Shown: in pieces, positions 57,489 to 64,000 of the stretch | How the letters are laid out: each line of letters starts with the position of its first letter | Numbering within the stretch: the stretch's first letter is position 1 | Origin: Streptomyces sp. NBC_01298 | Lineage (GTDB): Bacteria > Actinomycetota > Actinomycetes > Streptomycetales > Streptomycetaceae | Reading direction: 5' to 3' | NCBI RefSeq assembly: GCF_035978755.1 | Contig: NZ_CP108416.1 | Location: forward strand, 62,001-126,000 | Length of the DNA stretch: 64,000 nt | The notes under the pieces: model-generated | What the model was told of the DNA's origin: nothing | Databases searched by the model: none | Seen by the model: the letters and a program-made list of their open reading frames with translations, nothing else | Made by a program: the position numbers and the translations under genes

Positions 57489-58301
57489 CTAGTCCTCTTC
57501 GAGGAAGTCGGGCTGCTCGCGGATGATCTCGTCCCAGAGCAGCTGGAAGCTGAACCAGCCCAGCTGCTCGTTGCCGAAGCCGTCCCCAGCGGCGACGGCC
57601 TGCTCATGGGTGAAGCTCTTGGGCGTGCCCGCGGCCCTGGCGAGCAGCTGCACCTGGGCGCAGCTGTCGTAGGTGAAGAACCAGTGCACGGCCTCGTCGA
57701 GCGATCCGCCGACGGTTATCAGGCCGTGGTGGCGCAGCAGGATCGCGCGGTTGTCGCCCAGCTTCTCCGCGATGTCGCGGCCGAGTTCGGCCGAGACGGA
57801 GGGGCCTTCGTACTCCTCGTAGAGGACCTGGCGGTTGTAGAAGGCCGACGATTCCTGGTCGATGGGGTCCAGCAGGCGGCCCAGGGCGCCCAGCGCGCGG
57901 GAGTGCGCGGTGTGGCCGTGGGCGGCCGCCGTGGCACCCGGCTGCATCTCGTGGATGGCCGAATGGATGACGAACGCACTGGGGTTGACCCGGTGCTTAC
58001 CCTCTACGACGTTGCCCGCCGAGTCCACGCAGATAAGGTCGGCGACGCGGACCAGGTTGAAGGAGACGCCGAAGGGGTTCACCCAGAACCGGTCCTCGTG
58101 CTCCGGGTCGCGGACCGAGATGTGGCCCGAGATGCCCTCACCGAAGCCGTACTTCCCGAACAGCCTCAGCGCGGCGGCGAGCCGCTGCTTGCGGTGGCGG
58201 CGCGTCTCCTCGTGGGTGGCGAAGACCGGCTCGCTGGGGATCGGCAGGCCGGTGTGCGTGTCCGCCAGGTAGGCGGGCCGGTCGGTCTCGGTGACGCTCA
58301 T
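57489..58301 (-). CDS. Class II aldolase/adducin family protein
   Basis: A 270-residue protein with the class II aldolase fold: FGEGISGHISVRDPEHED (glycine-rich loop), the metal-binding AAHGHTAHSRALGALG (His-x-His) and LLRHHGLITVGGSLDEAV (second His pair). The zinc-binding His residues are present, so it may be an active aldolase or decarboxylase acting on a hydroxy-acid intermediate. Its exact reaction is unknown. The next genes on the same strand are an oxidoreductase and an exporter. Confidence 0.88.
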   Translation of the reverse strand: MSVTETDRPAYLADTHTGLPIPSEPVFATHEETRRHRKQRLAAALRLFGKYGFGEGISGHISVRDPEHEDRFWVNPFGVSFNLVRVADLICVDSAGNVVEGKHRVNPSAFVIHSAIHEMQPGATAAAHGHTAHSRALGALGRLLDPIDQESSAFYNRQVLYEEYEGPSVSAELGRDIAEKLGDNRAILLRHHGLITVGGSLDEAVHWFFTYDSCAQVQLLARAAGTPKSFTHEQAVAAGDGFGNEQLGWFSFQLLWDEIIREQPDFLEED

Positions 58302-58409
58302 GCTCGGGGGTCCTCATCTCCGGAATCTCCGGGTCGTCTTCCGGTGTCGGTGCGGGTACGGCTACGGGTACTGGTGCGGGCGGCGGTACGGATGCGGGTG
58401 CGGGCGGCG

Positions 58410-59954
58410 CTAGACCGTGAGCAGGACGTCCTCGTTCTCCTGGGTGGCGGCCGTGACGGTCTCGGCGTGCTGCAGGATCGCGCCGACGATGTCCTGGCTG
58501 CGGTCGACCAGGGAGGGGATCCCGAAGGTGAAGAAGAGCGAGCCGGCGGCGATGTTGCCGAGCCCGTACAGGCGCGGGTCGGGCCGGCCGTTGGTGGTCA
58601 GCTGGCTGGTCGGACGCGCTATGTGCAGGCCGCCGTGGGGGTGCCGGCTGGCGACGCGGCTGCGCATGAGCGAGGTGACCAGGGGCGCGGCGCTGGTGGG
58701 GATGCGCCCCTCGGAGGCGTTGACCGCGCTGATGACGCGGTCGGCCGTGAAGTCGTGTCCCTCGGCGGTGACGACGTCGAAGCCGGCCTCGGGGTTCGGG
58801 GTGATGTTCTGCAGGCCGGCGACGATCTCCAGCTTGTCCGCCTCGACGAGGTCGAGGAGGACTCCGGCGCTGCCGGGCGGCATCGGGCAGCACAGGCTCA
58901 TGATCGTGCGGTAGTGGGCGCGCAGCAGCTGGACCTTGTCCTGCTCGCGCAGCATCGGCCAGACGTCGGGGCCGGTCTCGGGAACCGCGCGCTGGAGGAT
59001 GCGCAGGCCCATGTGGGGGGAGTCGACCTCTTCGATCTGCCGGCGCAGCCGGTCGACCGGGTCCTCCAGGTCAACCCGGATGATCTCCGAGACGACGGCG
59101 TCGAGGTCGGCGCCCACGTCGCGGAACTCGGCCCGCATGATGGTGGCGATGTCCTCGAGGGAGATCTCGGGGTGGATCGCGGCCAGCTCCTCCATCCGGT
59201 GCGGGGTGAAGTGCCGCAGCTCGAAGGGGACCGCCTTCTGCCGTACGCCGGGCAGGACGCCTCGCCGGGACAGCAGGCTGATCTTGCCCTGGTGCCCCTG
59301 GGCGGCCAGCGACAGGATGATGTCGATGGCGGTCAGGCCGCTGCCGATGATCGCGACGTGCTCCCGCTCGCCGACGTTCGCCAGCTTGTTGACGATCGGG
59401 TACGGGTCCCCGACGAAGCCGGGGGTGTCGCCCAGACCGTAGACGTCCTTGGGGCTGTCGCCGCCGACGCACAGGATGGCGTAGTCGAAGGCGCGGGCCC
59501 GGCCGTTGCCGGTGCGCAGCAGCACCCGGTTGGCGGCGCGGCTCGCGGAGGTGACCCCCTCGCCGACGAGGTCGACCCGCCAGCCCTGGCGGCGCAGTTC
59601 GCCGAGGGCCGCGTAGGCCGTCTGCTCCAGGTACTCGCCGTAGACGGTGCGGGGGGCGAAGCGGCTCCCCGACCAGCGGTCGACTCCGGTGCGGACCCCG
59701 ATGACCTTGTCCCGCGTCTCCAGCCAGTTCTCGAAGTGCTGGAGGTCGCCGGCGCGCACGGACATGTCGTCGGGGGTCGCGTTGACCTTGAGGGTCTCGG
59801 TGTCCACCTGGTAGGCGCGCCCCCGCCACAGGTGCGGTGACGGTTCGAAGACCGTGAGGCTGCCCGGTTCGCTTTGTGTTCGCGACAACGCGTCGATCAA
59901 GCAGACTGCAGCCGCGCCTCCTCCGACGATGCCGATCGAGAATCCACGGGACAT
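58410..59954 (-). CDS. FAD/NAD(P)-binding protein (NAD_binding_9 family)
   Basis: A 514-residue flavoprotein. The N-terminus FSIGIVGGGAAAVCLIDALS is a dinucleotide-binding motif, and HVAIIGSGLTAIDIILSLAA near residue 200 is a second one. LKVNATPDDMSVRAGDLQHF and RTVYGEYLEQTAYAALGELR are family landmarks. Proteins of this group are poorly characterised; some resemble N-hydroxylating monooxygenases. ATG 59954 has GGTGA upstream. In this pathway it may perform an oxidation, but nothing in the sequence fixes the substrate. Confidence 0.85.
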   Translation of the reverse strand: MSRGFSIGIVGGGAAAVCLIDALSRTQSEPGSLTVFEPSPHLWRGRAYQVDTETLKVNATPDDMSVRAGDLQHFENWLETRDKVIGVRTGVDRWSGSRFAPRTVYGEYLEQTAYAALGELRRQGWRVDLVGEGVTSASRAANRVLLRTGNGRARAFDYAILCVGGDSPKDVYGLGDTPGFVGDPYPIVNKLANVGEREHVAIIGSGLTAIDIILSLAAQGHQGKISLLSRRGVLPGVRQKAVPFELRHFTPHRMEELAAIHPEISLEDIATIMRAEFRDVGADLDAVVSEIIRVDLEDPVDRLRRQIEEVDSPHMGLRILQRAVPETGPDVWPMLREQDKVQLLRAHYRTIMSLCCPMPPGSAGVLLDLVEADKLEIVAGLQNITPNPEAGFDVVTAEGHDFTADRVISAVNASEGRIPTSAAPLVTSLMRSRVASRHPHGGLHIARPTSQLTTNGRPDPRLYGLGNIAAGSLFFTFGIPSLVDRSQDIVGAILQHAETVTAATQENEDVLLTV

Positions 59955-60127
59955 GTGTCAGTCACCTATCAATTCGTGGAAGGCGCGGGGTCGTCGTGCG
60001 CCGGCCTTGCTGTCCGCGATCACGGTGGCCCTTTCCTCGCCTACTCCGGGGATTCAGTGGGAGCCGCCGGCCACCCCCGGTGCGGCGGGGGCGGAACCGG
60101 TCGGCCAAGGGTTTGGGTCTTTGCGAC

Positions 60128-61171
60128 TCAGGCGGCGGAGTTCTTGAAGTTCTTCATCGAGACGGTGAAGTCCCCGCGATTGGCGCGGTAGTCGATGCAG
60201 TACTCCTGCGGGTACCAGCCGCCTATCTGCCACTGCTGCGGCTGCTTTATGGGCCAGCAGCGGCTCGGGTTGACCCCGGCGGCTATGCCCTCGAACCAGG
60301 CCTTCGTGATCATCGGCTCGAGGAAGCTGATCTTGGCGTCGTAGGCGCCGTATATGAAGGTCTGGGTGAAGGCGATCGAGCTCCACTCGGGCGAGTTGAG
60401 GTCGATCAGGTGGTTGCCCATGGCCGCCTCGGCCACGTTGTTGTTCACGTAGTCCGCCGGCAGGTACTGCGGGGGGATCGGCTCGATGGCCGTCGCGTAG
60501 TCGTCGCAGTTGATGGCCAGGCCGCAGGGGCCGCTGCGGATCGCGTCGCGCTCCGCCTTGGACTGCGTGTAGAAGTGGAAGTCGAAGTGCGGGGTGTCGT
60601 AGATGTGCTCCGGCCCGTGGCCCATCGGGTTGAAGTTGACCAGGGCCCACTTGAGCGGCATGCCGGGCAGCGCGGTGAGCTGCGAGGGAAGGTCCAGCGG
60701 GCGCTCGTGGCCGCCGACGCACTCGGTGTGCTGGTCGACCGAGCCGTCACCGTTCACGTCGAAGCAGTGGTGCCCGTCGGTCATGGTGGTCGGCAGGTTG
60801 GTCAGCATGGACTGGGGGAATACGATGCCGACGGTCTGCGGCTTCACGCCGTTGATCTGCGCGTACGTGCGCACCGTGCCGTTGCCCAGGGCGCTCGGGG
60901 TGCCGTAGGAGGAGCACGGGCCCGCGTAGGAGAGCGTCTCCTGGAGCAGGACCTGCGAGGCCCACTGCGCGACCTTGACGGTGCGCTCGCGGGTCGGGGC
61001 GTCCCGCGTCACCAGGCACACGGTCACCGGGCCCGACGTACGCGCCGCGGCCTCCGCGGTGGAGTCCGTGGCCTGGGCCGGGTCGCCCGGCAGGATCAGC
61101 AGGGTCAGGGCCGATATGGCCAGGGCAGCTCCGAGGAGCACCCGCCAGCTCAGCAGCTTCTTCGCGCGCAC
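60128..61171 (-). CDS. Secreted DUF5602 (TTHB210-like) protein
   Basis: A 347-residue protein with a Sec signal peptide (about 1-33, LLGAALAISALTLLILPGDP then AQA). The central part has GHGPEHIYDTPHFDFHFYTQ, which I recognise as the TTHB210-like DUF5602 domain with its His-rich strand. GTG 61171 begins 1 bp after the flavin reductase stop, so the two are translationally coupled. The function of the family is unknown. An exported protein inside a small-molecule operon is unusual; it could bind the product or a metal outside the cell. Confidence 0.8.
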   Translation of the reverse strand: MRAKKLLSWRVLLGAALAISALTLLILPGDPAQATDSTAEAAARTSGPVTVCLVTRDAPTRERTVKVAQWASQVLLQETLSYAGPCSSYGTPSALGNGTVRTYAQINGVKPQTVGIVFPQSMLTNLPTTMTDGHHCFDVNGDGSVDQHTECVGGHERPLDLPSQLTALPGMPLKWALVNFNPMGHGPEHIYDTPHFDFHFYTQSKAERDAIRSGPCGLAINCDDYATAIEPIPPQYLPADYVNNNVAEAAMGNHLIDLNSPEWSSIAFTQTFIYGAYDAKISFLEPMITKAWFEGIAAGVNPSRCWPIKQPQQWQIGGWYPQEYCIDYRANRGDFTVSMKNFKNSAA

Positions 61172-61172
61172 T

Positions 61173-61670
61173 TCACACCTGTTCCAGTTCGAATCTGTGG
61201 AATCCGCCCTGAAGGAAGATCAGGGGGGTCTGGGTCTCGCGGGCACCCATGGCGACGACTTCGCCGATGACCATCACGTGGTCGCCGGCCACCACGTGGT
61301 CGCGCAGGCTGCACTCCATCCAGGCAGCCGCGTCGAACAGGAGCGTCCCGGTGGCCTCGCCCGGAGCCCCGGCCACCTCGGTCAGCGCCTGGTCGCGCTC
61401 GGGCCGCCGGCGCGCGAACGCGCGGGCCGTCGACTCGCCCTCGGCGCCGAGGATCGAGATCCCCACGACCCCGGTGCGCAGCAGCTCGGCGAAGAACTCC
61501 GAGTCGTGACGGAAGCTCAGGGACACCAGCGGCGGTTCCAGGGAAACGGAGGTGAGCGAGTTGACGGTGATCGCGTTGTGGGTGCGCGCGCCGTCCTTGT
61601 CGGTGTAGGTGCTGACGACGCACACCCCGGTGGCGAAGGAACGCATCACATCGCGCAGGTCGTGGTTCAT
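61173..61670 (-). CDS. Flavin reductase (HpaC/two-component monooxygenase reductase type)
   Basis: A 165-residue flavin reductase (MRSFATGVCVVSTYTDKDGA, THNAITVNSLTSVSLEPPLV, SLSFRHDSEF, WMECSLRDHVVAGDHVMVIG). It should supply reduced FAD to the HpaB-type hydroxylase encoded just upstream. ATG 61670 is the start. It is coupled to the secreted DUF5602 gene by a 1-bp gap. Confidence 0.92.
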   Translation of the reverse strand: MNHDLRDVMRSFATGVCVVSTYTDKDGARTHNAITVNSLTSVSLEPPLVSLSFRHDSEFFAELLRTGVVGISILGAEGESTARAFARRRPERDQALTEVAGAPGEATGTLLFDAAAWMECSLRDHVVAGDHVMVIGEVVAMGARETQTPLIFLQGGFHRFELEQV

Positions 61671-61750
61671 GGCCGGGCCTCTCTGCTGGGCGCGGACGGG
61701 TGCGCGCGGCGCTTCGGCCGCGGGCACCCGTCCGTACGCGGGCTTGACGG

Positions 61751-63289
61751 TCAGCTGTCCTGGGCCCAGCGGCCGCGGGTCCAGCCGTCGAGGTCGTAGT
61801 CGTCCAGGGCCTTCTGGACGAGGTCGCCGTAGTTGTCGAGCAGACCGGCGCCGCGCGACCAGTTCAGCGTGTCGAGGCGCACCTGGTCGGGACCGCCGGC
61901 GTAGTTGAGCTCGTACAGCTCGTGGCGGGCGCCGAACTCGGTGCCGATCGCGTCCCAGGCCAGCTTGAAGAGCTTGGTGCGCTCCTCGGCGGTGGCGCCG
62001 GTGCCGCGGTAGTAGCGGTCGAGCAGCGGACGCAGCTCGGGGTGCTGGAGGTCCTTGGCGCTGGAGGGGGTCATCAGCAGCGCGCCCGCGAGGTGCTCCT
62101 CGAAGAAGCGGTGCGTGCGCTCCCAGCTGAGCGGGGCGAGCGCCCGGTAGCCGGCCGAGTAGTCCATGCGCGGCAGGACGGTGCCGGCCGGGCCGGCCTC
62201 CGGGTCCAGGGCCATGGCGGTGGTGACGGCCCAGGTCTGGTGGCGCCAGGCGAGCAGTTCGCCGAGGCCGGCCTGGACGCCGCGGAAGCCGTCCGTGCCG
62301 TTGATGCGGGTGCCCCGGTCGAGGACGCCCGCCATGAACTCCAGCTTGACCGACATGCGGATCGCGCCCTGGAAGAAGCCGCGGGAGAGCAGGCCGGAGC
62401 GCGGGAAGTACTGGTGGATCTTCTCGGTGTCCCGGTAGATCAGGACGTTCTCCCACGGGATGAACGCCTTGTCGAAGACCAGCACCGCGTCGTTCTCGTC
62501 GAACCGGCTGGAGAGCGGGTTGTCGAACGGGCTGGTGGCCTTGGACTCGTAGGAGGTGCGGCAGACGACCTTCATGCCGGGGGTGTTCAGCGGGGCCAGG
62601 AAGGCCAGCGCCATGTCCTCGGCCTTGCCCTTTTCGAGGTTGGCCAGGTGGATCTGGCCGACGAAGGCGACGTTGCTCAGCGCCGAGGCGGTGGCCATGA
62701 GCTTGGCGCCCTCGACGACGATGCCGTCCTCGCGCTCCTCGACGACCTTGAGGTAGACGTCGCGGATCTCGTGCGCCGACTTGTTGCGGTCGACGGGCGG
62801 GTTGACGATCGCGTGGCTGATCGAGAGGCCCTGGCGGGCGTACTTCTCGTACCAGGCGCGGGCGTTGTCGCCGAAGGGCTCGTAGAAGTCGTGGGTGACG
62901 GCCAGGCCGGCCATGAACGACGCCTTGTAGTCGGGCGTGCGGTTCATGAAGCCGTAGCTCAGGCGGGCCCAGTGCTCGATGGCGTCGCGGGCCTTGATGA
63001 GGTCCTCGCCCGAGTGCGCCGGGGTGAAGAAGCGGTGGACGCGGTACCCCGTGTACCGGTCGACCGTCGTCATCAGGTCCTTGGTGTCCGGGTGGTGGAG
63101 CGCGTCGTAGAGGTGCGCGGTCGACCGCGCGGCCATGGCGAAGGCCGGGTGCGTCGTCACGTCCTTGACGAGCTCGCCGTCCACGAAGACCTGGCGACCG
63201 TCGCGCAGGCTCTCCAGGTAGGAGTCGCCCGTCATGAGGTCGTTCGGAGCCTCGCCGGCCGACTGATCCACTATCGGGACCTGACCCAT
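61751..63289 (-). CDS. 4-hydroxyphenylacetate 3-hydroxylase (HpaB) family oxygenase
   Basis: A 512-residue FADH2-dependent phenol hydroxylase. Landmarks are SYLESLRDGRQVFVDGELVK, RNKSAHEIRDVYLKVVEERE, DGIVVEGAKLMATASALSNV, CRTSYESKATSPFDNPLSSR, FDENDAVLVFDKAFIPWENV and LGELLAWRHQTWAVTTAMAL. HpaB-type enzymes add oxygen ortho to a phenol, giving catechols. Here 4-hydroxyphenylpyruvate, tyrosine or a product of them is the likely substrate. ATG 63289 follows AGAGGA. It heads the seven-gene tailoring group. Confidence 0.93.
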   Translation of the reverse strand: MGQVPIVDQSAGEAPNDLMTGDSYLESLRDGRQVFVDGELVKDVTTHPAFAMAARSTAHLYDALHHPDTKDLMTTVDRYTGYRVHRFFTPAHSGEDLIKARDAIEHWARLSYGFMNRTPDYKASFMAGLAVTHDFYEPFGDNARAWYEKYARQGLSISHAIVNPPVDRNKSAHEIRDVYLKVVEEREDGIVVEGAKLMATASALSNVAFVGQIHLANLEKGKAEDMALAFLAPLNTPGMKVVCRTSYESKATSPFDNPLSSRFDENDAVLVFDKAFIPWENVLIYRDTEKIHQYFPRSGLLSRGFFQGAIRMSVKLEFMAGVLDRGTRINGTDGFRGVQAGLGELLAWRHQTWAVTTAMALDPEAGPAGTVLPRMDYSAGYRALAPLSWERTHRFFEEHLAGALLMTPSSAKDLQHPELRPLLDRYYRGTGATAEERTKLFKLAWDAIGTEFGARHELYELNYAGGPDQVRLDTLNWSRGAGLLDNYGDLVQKALDDYDLDGWTRGRWAQDS

Positions 63290-63630
63290 TTTGGTGTCCT
63301 CTCCAGGGGTAATACACGCGACCGCTGCCGGACGCACAGTTCGATTGCCCCGAGCGTAGGCTCGGCCGCCGATCCGCTCTTGCGGGGCCGCGCACGGACA
63401 ATTGCCCATCTACGCCAACCCTGGCGCCATCACGTTCGAGGGGGTACGTCAACTGCGAGCAGGAGAAGCCTTGTTGACTTCAGAGAGAAGGGGCGCTCCA
63501 CGCTTCTCGATATTGCGGAGTCATGCGTTCCGGATGCTCCGAAATAACTTCGGCCCGGCATTGATCCAGGTAATTCGGATACGCGGCCGGGCCGAATGGA
63601 AAAGAACCGCAAAAGATGTCGGCCGGCTGG
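63290..63630. other. Promoter region of the HpaB operon
   Basis: 341 bp between the LysR-type gene and the HpaB gene, both on the minus strand. No coding frame is credible, and no remnant of a LysR effector domain is visible. It contains the CCGAA/TTCGG palindrome at 63539-63553. Confidence 0.6.
63539..63553. promoter_or_regulatory. Palindrome CCGAAATAACTTCGG, candidate LysR operator
   Basis: A 15-bp sequence with perfect 5-bp arms around an AT-rich centre, inside the HpaB operon upstream region. Confidence 0.5.
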
Positions 63631-63909
63631 TCAGGCCGCGGGACGGGTGTGGCTGGCGGACGCCGCGTCGATACAGGCGGCCTCGGCTATCAGAATGATC
63701 TTCTCCACGTGCGGCAGCAGTCGCATGCCCGCCTCGGTGAGCTGGACCCGGCCGCCGGCGCGATGGAACAGCTCGGCCCCGATGTAGTCCTCGAGGTTCT
63801 TGATGTGGGCGGTGACGCTGGGCTGCGAGTAGTGGAGGTTGCGAGCGGCGCGAGTGAAGCTCATCTCGGCGGCCACTTCACGGAACGAGCGTAACTGCTG
63901 GAACTGCAC
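63631..63909 (-). CDS. LysR-type DNA-binding domain protein without an effector domain
   Basis: A 92-residue protein containing only the LysR winged helix: MQFQQLRSFREVAAEMSFTR, AARNLHYSQPSVTAHIKNLE, GAELFHRAGGRVQLTEAG and the linker helix. LysR regulators normally have about 300 residues; the 200-residue ligand-binding part is absent and TGA follows the linker. GTG 63909 has GGGAG upstream. It lies directly upstream of the HpaB operon. It is either a genuine one-domain regulator or the product of a truncated gene. Confidence 0.8.
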   Translation of the reverse strand: MQFQQLRSFREVAAEMSFTRAARNLHYSQPSVTAHIKNLEDYIGAELFHRAGGRVQLTEAGMRLLPHVEKIILIAEAACIDAASASHTRPAA

Positions 63910-63965
63910 GGCAGGGGCTCCCTTCTGCGAGACTCAGAGCCTCGGAGACTGGGAACATACCACGG

Positions 63966-63981
63966 TGCAGGTATAACTGCA
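63966..63981. promoter_or_regulatory. Palindrome TGCAG-N6-CTGCA at the LysR-type promoter
   Basis: A 16-bp palindrome whose centre supplies a TATACC -10-like hexamer on the minus strand, about 55 bp before the LysR-type start. Autoregulation is likely. Confidence 0.55.
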
Positions 63982-64000
63982 GTACGAGGATTCGCGCTTC

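Noticed and set aside
58302..58409. Tandem repeats of GGTACGG/GCGGGTGCGGG type between the aldolase-like and FAD genes
   Set aside because: Low-complexity GC-rich spacer without a regular unit length; no function could be supported.

Overview
The window is high-GC actinomycete DNA, almost certainly Streptomyces. The evidence is strong GC bias at third codon positions, four SARP activators, an AfsA/ScbR gamma-butyrolactone (GBL) signalling set, a class II DAHP synthase, CGNR and DUF4097 proteins, and GTG and TTG starts. No rRNA, tRNA, CRISPR array or complete transposon was seen.

Layout. (1) 1-20400 is the regulatory and tailoring end of an aromatic (type II) polyketide cluster. It holds an NRPS-like condensation-domain protein that runs off the left edge, a di-domain aromatase/cyclase, a type II thioesterase homologue, a carrier-like protein, acyl-CoA carboxylase beta and epsilon subunits, and a PgaE-type FAD monooxygenase. 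These are governed by four SARPs, an AfsA-type butenolide synthase, an NmrA-like reductase and two TetR butyrolactone receptors. Several palindromes of the receptor-operator type and several 7+4+7 heptamer arrays of the SARP type lie in the promoters. An Fe-S oxidoreductase gene of primary-metabolism type sits inside this island. (2) 20480-24190 is a replication module: DUF6009, SF3/D5 helicase-primase and prim-pol genes, preceded by an iteron-rich non-coding stretch that looks like an origin. (3) 24190-33300 has a TetR/DUF1772 pair, an RHH regulator-DUF4097-DrrA-DrrB operon, a CGNR protein, a TetR regulator, an AMP-ligase and a methyltransferase. (4) 33380-38620 has an AraC regulator, a GAPDH, a PNPOx-like flavoprotein, a HisC-like aminotransferase and a leucine-rich-repeat protein. 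(5) 38700-46310 has two nearly identical DUF4097 genes about 5 kb apart, one of them without its transporter, a second DrrAB pair, a VOC-AraC-VOC group and an unusual HTH-MarR regulator. (6) 46360-63910 is a 14-gene co-directional block. Seven genes overproduce chorismate and prephenate-derived 4-hydroxyphenylpyruvate (DAHP synthase, AroB, AroA, chorismate synthase, transketolase, chorismate mutase, prephenate dehydrogenase). The other seven are an HpaB/HpaC-type phenol hydroxylase pair, a secreted DUF5602 protein, an FAD/NAD(P) protein, a class II aldolase-like protein, an NAD(P)-binding reductase and an MFS exporter. A LysR protein reduced to its DNA-binding domain stands upstream.

How it fits together. 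In the left cluster the GBL receptors probably repress the SARP genes, the carboxylase and afsA through the receptor-type palindromes, and the SARPs then activate the structural genes. The right block looks like a self-contained pathway for a phenolic or catechol metabolite that brings its own aromatic precursor supply. The most unusual signal is that four assembly-line parts in the left cluster (two condensation-type domains, a thioesterase and a carrier-like protein) each lack the residue normally needed for activity.
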